Positions 52,248-60,935 of a DNA stretch of 64,000 nt are shown here, in pieces. The stretch covers positions 1,736,001-1,800,000 of the forward strand of contig CBDIDV010000002.1 of NCBI GenBank assembly GCA_965277875.1. Direction: 5' to 3'. A program made the translations under genes and the position numbers. Origin of the DNA: CAWFQB01 sp965277875. GTDB lineage: Bacteria > Armatimonadota > Chthonomonadetes > Chthonomonadales > Chthonomonadaceae. Numbering within the stretch: position 1 is the stretch's first letter; each line of letters starts with the position of its first letter. The notes beneath the pieces are model-generated. The model was given only the letters and a program-made list of their open reading frames with translations, was not told the origin of the DNA and did not search any database.

Positions 52248-52367
52248 AAGACGGGTACAGGGAACGTACCCGTCTTGGAGGGCTGCGCCGGGCATCCGCC
52301 GGGCGTACCCGGAAGGACAAAAGCGTCGTATCGGACGCGAATGCAGTAGACCGTATAACGGTCTACG
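52248..52367. repeat. Hairpin-rich repeat between fusion gene and dipeptide epimerase
   Basis: Two perfect hairpins: 11-bp AAGACGGGTAC/GTACCCGTCTT (52248-52258 with 52266-52276) and 9-bp GTAGACCGT/ACGGTCTAC (52347-52355 with 52359-52367). The second contains the epimerase stop codon (TAG, 52365-52363). The first block resembles the repeat at 39451. Confidence 0.75.
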
Positions 52368-53478
52368 CAATAGGTTCTTGTTCTGTGCGGCGGATGACGC
52401 CTAATCCGGGCAAGTCGGGGGCGATGATCTGGCCTCTGCTGTAAGTCGCGCCGACAAAGGGGTCCGGATTAAGATTAAGGTGGCTGTCCAGGTCGAGCGT
52501 GTCCACCAGTGGGGCGAGATGGGCGGCAGCGGTAATAGCCAGTGACGTTTCGGACATGCAGCCGATCATCACCTTCAAATTGTGAGCGCGGGCCGTGTGG
52601 ATGATACGCAGGGCCTCGCGCAGTCCGCCGCACTTCATCAGCTTTAAGTTCACGCCGTCAACGGCCCGCGCCACGGCGGGAATGTCGCAGGCCGTGCGTA
52701 TAGTCTCATCGAGGTACAGCGGGAGGGGAGCGTTGTGGCGCAGGGCGGGCAAGTCCGCTTCCTGGCCGCGCCTCAGTGGCTGCTCAACAAACTCCACGCC
52801 GCGCGCATGGAGCCATATCAGCATCCGGCGGGCATCGTCCAGGCTCCAGCCGCCGTTCGCGTCCACGCGCCACAGGGGAGGCGTCTGTTCCATGTCCTGA
52901 CACGCCGCGTTTGCCGACTCCTGCGCCGCGCTAAAGCTTGCTTTGTCGGCCTCGATGCCTGCCGGGTTCCCCAATTTCACTTTTACAGCATACGGCCTGG
53001 TGCGCCCTAGTATTTCGGGCATACGCGCGCGGATCACATCAGGAGGATTGATGCCGATAGTAACAGAGGTTTGCGGTACGCCCTGTGTCGTGTTCGTTTT
53101 GGGATCATGGCGAATGTCCAGGCCGAGCAGTTTCCAGACCGGCAGGTTCAGGGTCTGGCCCTGCCAGTCGTGCAGGGCCAGATCAAGGGCGCAGTATGCG
53201 GCCCGCTCGCCGTCCTGTACGTCCAGCGCGCTTTCGATACGCTGCATCTGCCAGGGCGTCATGTCCCTGAGCAGGGGCGTCCAGCGGACCAGCGCGGTCA
53301 GGGCCGTGTCGGCGGTTTCGGCAGTCGGGCCGCCCGATGTCGGGGCCATCTCGCCCCACCCCGTCACGCCGTCGTGTTCTATAGTGACAAGCACGTTCTC
53401 CGAACCCGCGCTTGTCCCCCGGCTAATGGTAAGCGGATAGCGTTTAGTGACCGTGAAGCGTTCCGTGCGTATGTTCAT
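52363..53478 (-). CDS. Dipeptide epimerase (enolase superfamily; L-Ala-D/L-Glu epimerase type)
   Basis: A 371-residue TIM-barrel racemase. Catalytic KxK is at Lys166/Lys168 (YAVKVKLG), metal ligands are Asp206, Glu232 and Asp257, and the opposite-face base is Lys279 (NLKLMKCGG). This set is typical of the L-Ala-D/L-Glu epimerases of murein peptide degradation; DgcA, the N-acetyl-D-glutamate racemase partner of DgcN, is a close relative. Either role fits the context. ATG at 53478 has AGGAGG very close upstream (1-3 nt). A longer frame to 53556 has no start signals. Confidence 0.9.
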   Translation of the reverse strand: MNIRTERFTVTKRYPLTISRGTSAGSENVLVTIEHDGVTGWGEMAPTSGGPTAETADTALTALVRWTPLLRDMTPWQMQRIESALDVQDGERAAYCALDLALHDWQGQTLNLPVWKLLGLDIRHDPKTNTTQGVPQTSVTIGINPPDVIRARMPEILGRTRPYAVKVKLGNPAGIEADKASFSAAQESANAACQDMEQTPPLWRVDANGGWSLDDARRMLIWLHARGVEFVEQPLRRGQEADLPALRHNAPLPLYLDETIRTACDIPAVARAVDGVNLKLMKCGGLREALRIIHTARAHNLKVMIGCMSETSLAITAAAHLAPLVDTLDLDSHLNLNPDPFVGATYSRGQIIAPDLPGLGVIRRTEQEPIA

Positions 53479-53728
53479 GCCTCCTAATTTCGCCGCAGAG
53501 GTACATTGTCCCTGCCCTTTTCGCAGGCAAAGCAGGAATAGATTTTCTGCTCCCAACCGTTCTGCTGCTGAGGCGCAGCAGGATTTTGTGTATGCAGCGG
53601 GGTGAACAGCCTATCGCTTTACGTTTTGCTGCAAAATAGGAGAGAAGGAAACTATTCACGGCCTGGGGAACTATGCTTGATTACAGTTTGCCGCAGGGCG
53701 GTATGTGTTCGGCAGAAAGAGGATTGTT

Positions 53729-54394
53729 ATGTTTGGCCTGAAACCTGATCCGAAACTACAAGCAGAAGCGCTGCCGCGTCCCGACGAGGCTGGGCCGGAT
53801 GTTATCATCAGCCCGGACACGCGGCGCGAGAACCGCATCCCGCCCCGACAGTCGCGCACCCGTAAATGGCCTGTCCTGGACGCGAGCGGCCCGCCGCGTT
53901 TCGACATAGACAAGTGGCAGTTCACCGTGACCGGACTGGTAGACACGCCAGTTGCGTTTTCGCTTGCCGAGTGGAAGCGCCTGCCTCGTGTCAAGGTATT
54001 CGCCGATATGCACTGCGTCACGCGCTGGTCGCGGCTGGGCAACCTGTGGGAGGGCGTGTCCACGCGGGAGATACTTGCGCGGTCGGGTGTGCGGGACGAG
54101 GCGCATTTTGTCCTCGCGTATGGGTACGATCAAGGATGGGCCACGAACATGCCGATTGAGGAGTTTCTTGGCGACGACTGCCTGTTCGCGGACACGCACG
54201 ACGGCCTGCCCATTGACGCCGAACACGGCGGGCCGGTGCGCCTGGTGATTCCGCGCCTGTACGCGTGGAAAAGCGCCAAGTGGGCGCGCGGCATCGAACT
54301 CAGCGCCACGGACAAAGCCGGCTTCTGGGAGCGGGGCGGCTACCACATGCACGGCGACCCGTGGACGGAAGAACGCTATCGCGACAGGGAGTAA
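53729..54394 (+). CDS. Molybdopterin-dependent oxidoreductase, sulfite-oxidase fold
   Basis: A 221-residue Moco-binding domain of the sulfite oxidase/MsrP family. The molybdenum ligand is Cys96 in ADMHCVTRWSRLGN, and the family blocks YGYDQGWATNMP, HGGPVRLVIPRLYAWKSAKW and FWERGGYHMHGDPW are intact. It is a stand-alone cytoplasmic form, with no Tat signal or heme domain. Substrate unknown (possible methionine-sulfoxide or sulfite-like). ATG at 53729 has AGAGGA at 5-nt spacing. Nothing else of Moco metabolism is nearby. Confidence 0.88.
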   Translation: MFGLKPDPKLQAEALPRPDEAGPDVIISPDTRRENRIPPRQSRTRKWPVLDASGPPRFDIDKWQFTVTGLVDTPVAFSLAEWKRLPRVKVFADMHCVTRWSRLGNLWEGVSTREILARSGVRDEAHFVLAYGYDQGWATNMPIEEFLGDDCLFADTHDGLPIDAEHGGPVRLVIPRLYAWKSAKWARGIELSATDKAGFWERGGYHMHGDPWTEERYRDRE

Positions 54395-54498
54395 AATATG
54401 CCTCTCCTATGCTCCACCCTTCCGCACACATCGTTATCAACATACCCGTGGGCCAATTCACCTTGCCCGCCGCCGATGCAGTGAAACGGAAAATGTTG

Positions 54499-54504
54499 TA
54501 AAAT
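54499..54504 (+). promoter_or_regulatory. -10 box giving a likely leaderless ankyrin-repeat transcript
   Basis: TAAAAT at 54499-54504 places the start site at about 54511, next to the ATG at 54512. The ATG at 54503 overlaps this box and is unlikely to be used. Confidence 0.4.
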
Positions 54505-54511
54505 GGTGAGC

Positions 54512-55411
54512 ATGAAACGTCTTTCCCGCCGCATTCTTGTTCTGATAAACATTTCCCTTTTTATACTGGCCGCCGGCCTGCTATACGCACAATTTGTCTC
54601 CCGGCAATCCAGTATGTACAACGCCCAGCTTGTTCAATGGGCTTACCAGGGTGACGACGATTATCATGGAAAGTCGCTCAGGCCAGGCGCGAACCCTGAC
54701 ACCTATTTTGATGCGGACACGAAGCAAGCCATACCTGAAGAGAGTTTGGTGTCCAGTTGGCTGGCGCGGATAAGCGGTCAAAAGCATGGCATCAGCCCGA
54801 ACAGCGCGCCCGTTCTTAGCCTCGCCGTGACATACGGACGGCAGACGCTCGTTGAGGAATTACTGACGCGGGGCGCGAACGTCAATGCGCCGGACGACAA
54901 AGGCAGTACGCCGCTTCATTACGCCGCCCTGCACAATCAGCGCGACATCCTCATCACCCTGCTCGATCATCATGCCGATGTGAACCACGCCAACAGCGCG
55001 GGACAGACGGCCCTGCACATCGCCGTGGCGCAGCATAACGTCGTCAACGCGCAGCTTTTGCTCGACCGGGGCGCGAACTCCAACCCTGCCGACAAAGCCG
55101 GGCAGACGCCGCTCGACAGCATCGGGTTTGAGGCCGAAGATCAGCACCGGGAATGGATGCTGCATTATGGCGAAAACAAGCTCGCTCCCGCCAAAGACCT
55201 CAAAGAAACGCCGCAATCCATCACGGCATCCTACAAGCGCCGACTGGACGGCCTGCGCCCGCTGATTGTTGCGCTGCAAAGAAGCGGGGCGAAGATGTCC
55301 GGAGAAACACAGAACCGCCTTGCCGGCAGCTTCGACCTGAACCCGCGTGAGGTGGATCAGGCGCTGACTGCTCCCGACCCCACGGCGAACCCCGGCAAAA
55401 CAAGACATTAG
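54512..55411 (+). CDS. Membrane-anchored ankyrin-repeat protein
   Basis: A 299-residue protein with one N-terminal membrane anchor (ILVLINISLFILAAGLLYAQFV) and three to four ankyrin repeats (~95-200), e.g. DDKGSTPLHYAALHNQRDIL and NSAGQTALHIAVAQHNVVNA. The C-terminal third is polar. Ankyrin proteins bind partners; there is no enzymatic motif. The start at 54512 is chosen because of the upstream -10 box. The region before the repeats is unlike any family I know. Orientation of the anchor predicts the repeats outside the cytoplasm. Confidence 0.8.
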   Translation: MKRLSRRILVLINISLFILAAGLLYAQFVSRQSSMYNAQLVQWAYQGDDDYHGKSLRPGANPDTYFDADTKQAIPEESLVSSWLARISGQKHGISPNSAPVLSLAVTYGRQTLVEELLTRGANVNAPDDKGSTPLHYAALHNQRDILITLLDHHADVNHANSAGQTALHIAVAQHNVVNAQLLLDRGANSNPADKAGQTPLDSIGFEAEDQHREWMLHYGENKLAPAKDLKETPQSITASYKRRLDGLRPLIVALQRSGAKMSGETQNRLAGSFDLNPREVDQALTAPDPTANPGKTRH

Positions 55412-55429
55412 CGCCACAATGTATCTGTG

Positions 55430-56020
55430 TCACTCAGCGGCGACGGGGGCGTTGGCATCGTCAGGATTGTAGGCGATAAGCCGGGGCAACCAGCAGCGCA
55501 CCTGACTTCGATAACGGTCATACGGAGCGCCGAAGCGCCGCGCCAGATCCGCTTCCTCCCACGGGCGCACACACGTATTCCACAGCGGCCCGCCCGCGAG
55601 CGCGTATAATACCACGGCAGGCGAACCAAGATACAAACCTACCGCGACGCCCTGCGCCAGTCCCGCCACGGCCATTGGATTGCGGATGTAGCGGTAGGGG
55701 CCGGCGATCACCAGCAGCGGGGCGCAGTCTAAGGGCAGCGGCGTCCCTTTGCCCCGCCAGGCCATGATTGCGCCACTTGTCAGCCCCAATGTGCCGAATG
55801 CAGCAAAAACCAGTATGCCCGTCATGCGCCAGTTCACGCCGGAGAACCGCCCTGCCCCGCCCGTCAGCCTCGTTTCGATCTGCCAGACCAGGGCGGGCAG
55901 CGCGAACAGGAAGAATCCCCAGAACACGACGACCTGCGCCAGCGTCTTGAACAGGATGAACGCGGCGGGCGCGGGGGCTGCCTCGCGGCCCTGCTTGAAG
56001 TTCAGGAAATGTAATTTCAC
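55430..56020 (-). CDS. Isoprenylcysteine/phospholipid methyltransferase-like membrane protein
   Basis: A 196-residue integral membrane protein with 4-5 helices and the ICMT/PEMT-type C-terminal signature GPYRYIRNPMAVAGLAQGV...WEEADLARRFGAPYDRYRSQVRCWLPR. It probably methylates a lipid or other membrane substrate using SAM; the substrate cannot be told. GTG at 56020 has GGAGGG at 5-nt spacing and overlaps the upstream stop (GTGA), so it is coupled to the next gene. The longer frame starting at 56194 has no start signal. Confidence 0.82.
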   Translation of the reverse strand: MKLHFLNFKQGREAAPAPAAFILFKTLAQVVVFWGFFLFALPALVWQIETRLTGGAGRFSGVNWRMTGILVFAAFGTLGLTSGAIMAWRGKGTPLPLDCAPLLVIAGPYRYIRNPMAVAGLAQGVAVGLYLGSPAVVLYALAGGPLWNTCVRPWEEADLARRFGAPYDRYRSQVRCWLPRLIAYNPDDANAPVAAE

Positions 56021-56430
56021 GACTGCCCTCCGGGGCGCAGTTTCCACGCAAGAGACGCCGGAACGATCAGGGCGGGCAGCATCAGCACAGTTCCCCAGAT
56101 CGCCTGCCCGTGTGTGAGCAGAGTTAGCGTCACGCAGTACAGGGCGGCATACATCGCCGCACCCGCATGAACGCACAGCAGCGGCCATGCCCACGAACGC
56201 TCCCGTATTAGTGCAATCGCGGCCCCGAACGACAGCCCGACAAATAGCAGGCCATCCGCAACGCCAAACGCGAGCAGCATGACATCAGGGCAGCCGGACG
56301 GCAGAAAATATCTGCGAAAAGCGGGCGACGCGAGCAGCAGCGCCCACCACACAATAGCCCCGCTCCCCTGCAAACTCAAATAGAGTATCGCCGCATTGCG
56401 CTGAAATGTTCCCTCTGTGCGCGTTTTCAT
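56017..56430 (-). CDS. Hypothetical four-helix membrane protein
   Basis: A 137-residue protein with about four hydrophobic helices (LQGSGAIVWWALLLASPAF, LLAFGVADGLLFVGLSFGAAIAL, WPLLCVHAGAAMYAALYCVTLTLL, IWGTVLMLPALIVPASLAW). Not recognised. It is translationally coupled (GTGA overlap) with the methyltransferase-like gene, so they may act together. The SD of its ATG (56430) is weak. Confidence 0.65.
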   Translation of the reverse strand: MKTRTEGTFQRNAAILYLSLQGSGAIVWWALLLASPAFRRYFLPSGCPDVMLLAFGVADGLLFVGLSFGAAIALIRERSWAWPLLCVHAGAAMYAALYCVTLTLLTHGQAIWGTVLMLPALIVPASLAWKLRPGGQS

Positions 56431-56648
56431 ATTCGGTGGTTATCCTGCATTGCTGTGTCCTGCGGGTATTATGCGGACAATTCAGCGGCATTGTCAATTC
56501 GCGTTTTTGAACGCATCGCTAAGGGGTATAATCAAGTTCATGGCCTGTCGCGCAGCGCTGCCGTAAGCGAGTCATCAAACCTTTTACACCAAACCTTTTA
56601 CACCGGACCCTCCACATCAAAACTCATCATTAGAAGTCAGGAAGACCA

Positions 56649-58535
56649 TTGGCAAAGAAGAACATGGAAATCAGCGCGAACACGGACGCGCCGCAGGCCG
56701 GATTAAACGAGACGCCCATCTCCACCGATACCGGGACGACCGGCAAAAAGAAAACGCGGCGCGACTTTATCAAGGGCGTGGCCGCCGTGAGTCTGGCCGG
56801 CGCGGGCGCGCTGGATGGCCTGGAAGCGGAGGGGGAACCCGCTCCCCAAATGCCTGACGTATCTAAGGCCGACGCCATTACCGTTGAGGACATCGGATGC
56901 GCCGATAAGATCGCGGGCCGCATGACTACTGCGAAAGACCGTCAGCAGATGACGCGCGAGTTGGCGAGCATCCGCAAAAACCTTCAAACGCTGCGAACAG
57001 GCGAGACCGGGCCGCTCGTCGCGCCCGCCGTACATTTCGATCCACGCCTGCCAGGTATGACCTTGCCGACCGGCAAAAACGCGTTCAAGCTGAGCGACGC
57101 GGCTACGCCCGAATACAACGGCAGCGTGGAAAGCCTCGCGTTCGCAACTACGGTGGAGTTGTCGCGCCTGATTCGGGCGGGTAAAGTCACGTCCATGCAG
57201 CTGACGCAGATGTATTTGGCGCGGCTGAAAAAGTACGGGCCGCGCCTGCTGTGCGTGGTCAACCTGACCGAACCGCTCGCCCTGGCGCAGGCCGAACGCG
57301 CCGACAAAGAATTGGCGTCCGGGCATTACCGGGGGCCATTGCACGGCATTCCGTATGGCGCGAAAGACCTGCTCGCCACCAAAAACTATCCCACGACGTG
57401 GGGCGCAAAGCCCTACGAGCATCAGGTGTTTGATTACGATGCTACGGTCATCGAACGATTGGAGGCGGCGGGGGCCGTGCTTGTCGCCAAGCTGACGATG
57501 GGCGAGTTGGCGATGGGCGACGTGTGGTTCGGCGGCACGACCCGCAGCCCGTGGAACCCGGTTCTGGGGTCGAGCGGCAGTTCGGCGGGGCCGGGCAGCG
57601 CGACCGCAGCGGGGCTTGTCGGTTTTGGCATCGGCACGGAAACGCTGGGCAGTATCGTCAGCCCATCCGTTCGTAACGGCGTGACCGGCCTGCGTCCCAC
57701 ATTCGGGCGCGTGTCCCGGCATGGCGCGATGCCCCTGAGCTGGACGATGGACAAGATCGGGCCGATGGCGCGCGGCGTGGAAGACTGCGCCCTGATCCTG
57801 AGCGCGATACATGGCGCGGACGGCCACGACATCACCGCCATAGACGCGCCATTTCGCTGGAACCCCGCCCTGCCGCTCAAGAAACTGCGCGTGGGCGTGG
57901 ATCAAAGCGCGTTCGACGATATGCACAAGGCCGCGACGCAGGCCGATGCCCGCCCCCGCGCCAAAGAACGCGCCACTTTGTACCAGAACGCGCTCGACAC
58001 CATCAAGGGCCTGGGCATCACGCTCGTTCCCATCACCCTACCCGCAAATGCCGAACTATACAACCCGATAGCCGGCATCACCATTGACGTAGAGGGCGCG
58101 GCGGCGTTCGCCACCTTGACGGTAAGCGGGAAACTGGACACGCTCGCGCAGCAGGACGACTGGAACTGGCCCAACACGTTCCGCGCGGGCAGTATGATTC
58201 CGGCCAGCGACTACATACAGGCCATGCGCCTGCGCTCCAAACTCCAGCACGAAATGGCGGACGCGCTCAAGGAGGTGGACTGCTTCGTGACGGTTCCCTT
58301 CCACGGCCCCACGCTTGTTTATACCAATCTGACCGGACATCCCACACTCATTACGCGGTGCGGACTGCTGCAAGGCGTCCCGCAGTCCATCGAGTTCGTC
58401 GGCAATCTATACGAGGAAGCGGCGATCCTGCGCCTGGGATTGGCCTACGAGCAGGCGACAACCTGGCACAAACAATGGCCCGACGTAGACAAGCTGCCCG
58501 CCACGCCGCCCGAAATGCCCAAGCAGCAGGGTTAG
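56649..58535 (+). CDS. Tat-exported amidase-signature family protein
   Basis: A 628-residue amidase with a Tat signal (TRRDFIKGVAAVSLAGAGALDG, from residue 37). The Ser-cisSer-Lys system is present: Lys239 (YGAKDLLATK), the serine-rich loop GSSGSSAGPGSATAAG (307-322) and Ser335 (ETLGSIVSPS). Family members hydrolyse amides or peptides, including glutamyl-tRNA amides; export points to an extracellular amide substrate. TTG at 56649 has AGGAAG with 4-nt spacing; ATG at 56664 is the alternative. Confidence 0.88.
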   Translation: MAKKNMEISANTDAPQAGLNETPISTDTGTTGKKKTRRDFIKGVAAVSLAGAGALDGLEAEGEPAPQMPDVSKADAITVEDIGCADKIAGRMTTAKDRQQMTRELASIRKNLQTLRTGETGPLVAPAVHFDPRLPGMTLPTGKNAFKLSDAATPEYNGSVESLAFATTVELSRLIRAGKVTSMQLTQMYLARLKKYGPRLLCVVNLTEPLALAQAERADKELASGHYRGPLHGIPYGAKDLLATKNYPTTWGAKPYEHQVFDYDATVIERLEAAGAVLVAKLTMGELAMGDVWFGGTTRSPWNPVLGSSGSSAGPGSATAAGLVGFGIGTETLGSIVSPSVRNGVTGLRPTFGRVSRHGAMPLSWTMDKIGPMARGVEDCALILSAIHGADGHDITAIDAPFRWNPALPLKKLRVGVDQSAFDDMHKAATQADARPRAKERATLYQNALDTIKGLGITLVPITLPANAELYNPIAGITIDVEGAAAFATLTVSGKLDTLAQQDDWNWPNTFRAGSMIPASDYIQAMRLRSKLQHEMADALKEVDCFVTVPFHGPTLVYTNLTGHPTLITRCGLLQGVPQSIEFVGNLYEEAAILRLGLAYEQATTWHKQWPDVDKLPATPPEMPKQQG

Positions 58536-58552
58536 CCGCAAAGCAAAAAGGT

Positions 58553-58680
58553 ATAGCCGCAAATGAACGCAAATGAACAAAAACAAAAACCAGTGACTGC
58601 AAAAATACTCCGGCTTATTTCATAGACGCGCGTTCCTGTTTTTCCTATATCTGCGTTCATTCGCGTTCATTTGCGGCTAT
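58553..58680. repeat. Inverted pair of CGCAAATGAA phrases
   Basis: Arms 58553-58578 and 58655-58680 agree at about 25 of 26 positions when inverted and have a 10-bp internal period. They occupy the spacer between the amidase and esterase genes. Confidence 0.8.
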
Positions 58681-58713
58681 CATCCTGCATCAGACGGGGC
58701 GAGGAGGACACAC

Positions 58714-59685
58714 ATGAGTATCTTCATCATTGGAATGTCGGGTTTATGGCGCTATGCGGCAGTGGGATTGGGCCTGCTCACTATGGCGGCTTTGCCTGCG
58801 AATGCGGATGAGAGCGCGGCGGCGATGCAGAGGGCTATGGCGGGGGGTGAAACGCTCGCGTTGTGGCCGGGCGCGGTTCCGGGCGAAAAGGGCGGCGTCG
58901 GGGCCGAAAAGGACACGAGTGCGCCCGACCCCAAAGAGACCGGCGATAGGTATGTGATACGCCTGGGCAATGTCACGCAGCCGACCTTGACCGTGTACCG
59001 GCCCGCAAAAGACAAAGATACGGGCGCGGCCGTCGTGGTCTGTCCCGGCGGCGGGTACAGCATCCTTGCGTTTGACCTGGAGGGCAGCGAGGTCTGCCGG
59101 TGGCTGAACTCCGTGGGAGTGACCGCCTGCCTGCTCAAATACCGTGTGCCGCGCCGCGCCGACCTGGAAAAGCACACCGCCCCCTTGCAGGACGCGCAGC
59201 GCGCCCTGAGCCTGGTGCGGCATCACGCAGGGCAGTGGAAGATTGACCCGGCCCGCATCGGCATCCTGGGCTTTTCGGCAGGCGGGCATCTGTCCGTAAT
59301 GGCGAGTACCGCGTATCAGATGCGGACGTACCCGCACATAGACGCCGTAGATACCGAAAATTGCAGGCCGGATTTTGCCGTCCTGATTTATCCGGCCTAT
59401 CTCACGCCCGACAAAGACCTGACGCGCCTTGCCCCGGAAATCACCGTGACGGACAAGACCTCCCCGGCCTTTATCGCGCAGACCGAGGATGATCCTGTCC
59501 ATGTAGAAAACGCGCTCGTGTACGCGCAGGCCTTGAAGAACGCGCATGTTCCCGTGGAATTGCACGTCTATTCGACGGGCGGACACGGCTACGGCCTGCG
59601 CCCCTCGCCTAACAGCATTTCGCACTGGCCCGAACTTGCCGCCGCGTGGCTGCAAACGCAGGGCTGGCTCAAAGCGCGGCCCTGA
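58714..59685 (+). CDS. Secreted alpha/beta hydrolase (xylan-esterase/BD-FAE-like)
   Basis: A 323-residue hydrolase with a signal peptide (to ~ALPANA, residue 31). Oxyanion loop CPGGGY (110-115), nucleophile Ser188 (GFSAGG), Asp260 (TEDDPV) and His291 (GHGYG) form the active site. The pattern resembles acetyl-xylan and BD-FAE-type esterases that work on plant cell-wall acetyl or feruloyl groups. ATG at 58714 has GAGGAGG with 7-nt spacing. It precedes the ThuA-like and GH2 genes, but in the opposite sense. Confidence 0.9.
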   Translation: MSIFIIGMSGLWRYAAVGLGLLTMAALPANADESAAAMQRAMAGGETLALWPGAVPGEKGGVGAEKDTSAPDPKETGDRYVIRLGNVTQPTLTVYRPAKDKDTGAAVVVCPGGGYSILAFDLEGSEVCRWLNSVGVTACLLKYRVPRRADLEKHTAPLQDAQRALSLVRHHAGQWKIDPARIGILGFSAGGHLSVMASTAYQMRTYPHIDAVDTENCRPDFAVLIYPAYLTPDKDLTRLAPEITVTDKTSPAFIAQTEDDPVHVENALVYAQALKNAHVPVELHVYSTGGHGYGLRPSPNSISHWPELAAAWLQTQGWLKARP

Positions 59686-59696
59686 TTTGGAGATGG

Positions 59697-59724
59697 CCGC
59701 GAAGGTACGCGAAGGTACGCAAAT
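59697..59724 (+). repeat. Single CGCGAAGGTA-type periodic phrase
   Basis: Two-and-a-half units of a 10-bp period in GCGAAGGTACGCGAAGGTAC followed by GCAAATAC. No inverted partner was found nearby. Confidence 0.5.
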
Positions 59725-59800
59725 ACATCTACGCCTTCATCCGACAAGGTGAACGGGGCGCAGAGACGACTAACCCGCTCGATAGACTGCTTGTATTAAT

Positions 59801-60661
59801 CTACTTCTTTGGCATGGCCCACTGGACGCCGTTGCGGAAAATCTGCTGCACTTCGGGCATATAGTAGATGGGATACGTTTCGTGGCCGAGTTGGAAGTAG
59901 AAGACGCGGCCCTTACCGATTGTCCATACCATGCCCTGCTGCGCGTGTTCGCCGGTCTTGCCGTCGGGCAGGGTATAGATGCCGTCGAAGATCACGGCTT
60001 CGGGCGTGGGTACTTGAAACGGATCGCCGTAACGCTCGGTGTGCGGCACGGTAAAGTTCTTTACGCCCCGCGCTATCGGGTGGTGTGTGTCCTGTACGAT
60101 CACATCTACTTTCGCTCCGTCGGGAATGTAGTAACTCCAACTGCACGGCGTTCCCAATATCGCTTTTAAGGGTTTGGAAAAGTGCGCGGAATGCGTCGGG
60201 ATAAAGCCCATACCGTCCTCTTTGACGCGCCGGGTGATACGCTGTACCAGTTCATCCTTCACATCGCCATGCCGCTGATGCCCCCACCAGATCAGCACAT
60301 CCGTATTGTTGAGTACGCTGTCGGGCAGGCCCTGCTCCGCATCGTTCAAACTTGCGATTATTATGTCGCAGCCTTTAAGCGGCTTCAAGCCCTCGGCGAT
60401 GGCCGTGTTGACATCGTTCGGGTACACGTTTTTAGGCGCGGTTCCCTCCGACCAGACAACGACCTGCCGCCTTTTGCGAGGCTTGGCCTGCGCGTCCAGT
60501 CCGAGCAGTGCGCCGCTTGCCAGCGCAAGCCCGCCGCCGATCAGGGCGCGGCGGCTAATGCACGCTGCCTGTGTTTCCGCTATTTGTATATCCTCGCGGC
60601 GTATTCCTTTTGTTCCCGCTTCTTTCGCTTTCCTGCTGCGAACGTCCGTCCCGTAGGGCAT
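59801..60661 (-). CDS. Tat-exported ThuA-like (trehalose utilisation) protein
   Basis: A 286-residue protein: a Tat signal (CISRRALIGGGLALASGALLG, from residue 34) followed by a ThuA/GATase-like fold with VVVWSEG, VLIWWGHQRHGDV and THSAHFSKPLKAILGTPCSW. ThuA acts in trehalose/sucrose oxidation in rhizobia; secreted members are common in this group of bacteria with unknown sugars. ATG at 60661 has GAGGAG with ~7-nt spacing; a longer frame to 60709 is rejected on that basis. The 274-bp gap to the next gene is gene-free. Confidence 0.85.
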   Translation of the reverse strand: MPYGTDVRSRKAKEAGTKGIRREDIQIAETQAACISRRALIGGGLALASGALLGLDAQAKPRKRRQVVVWSEGTAPKNVYPNDVNTAIAEGLKPLKGCDIIIASLNDAEQGLPDSVLNNTDVLIWWGHQRHGDVKDELVQRITRRVKEDGMGFIPTHSAHFSKPLKAILGTPCSWSYYIPDGAKVDVIVQDTHHPIARGVKNFTVPHTERYGDPFQVPTPEAVIFDGIYTLPDGKTGEHAQQGMVWTIGKGRVFYFQLGHETYPIYYMPEVQQIFRNGVQWAMPKK

Positions 60662-60935
60662 TGTGTCTCCTCGCTGCTTGTCGTGTAATGTTTTGTTCGA
60701 GCGATTCACGCTCGCGCCTGTTATGGGACACCGAAAGCAGCAAAAAGTGACGCGCGGCGGGAAGCGCGGACTTGCGCCACCCGCGAAGCAACGGCGTAAA
60801 CGTCATAATCCTGCGCGTCAGGCCAATGCTTTGCTCTTGGTTACAGACACGCTCCGAAAAGCGGTTCCGTCTACGCGGCGCCGTGTCGTTTCGGCGGGGA
60901 GACAAGATGGGTCGCCCTGCGGGACTACGCCGTTA

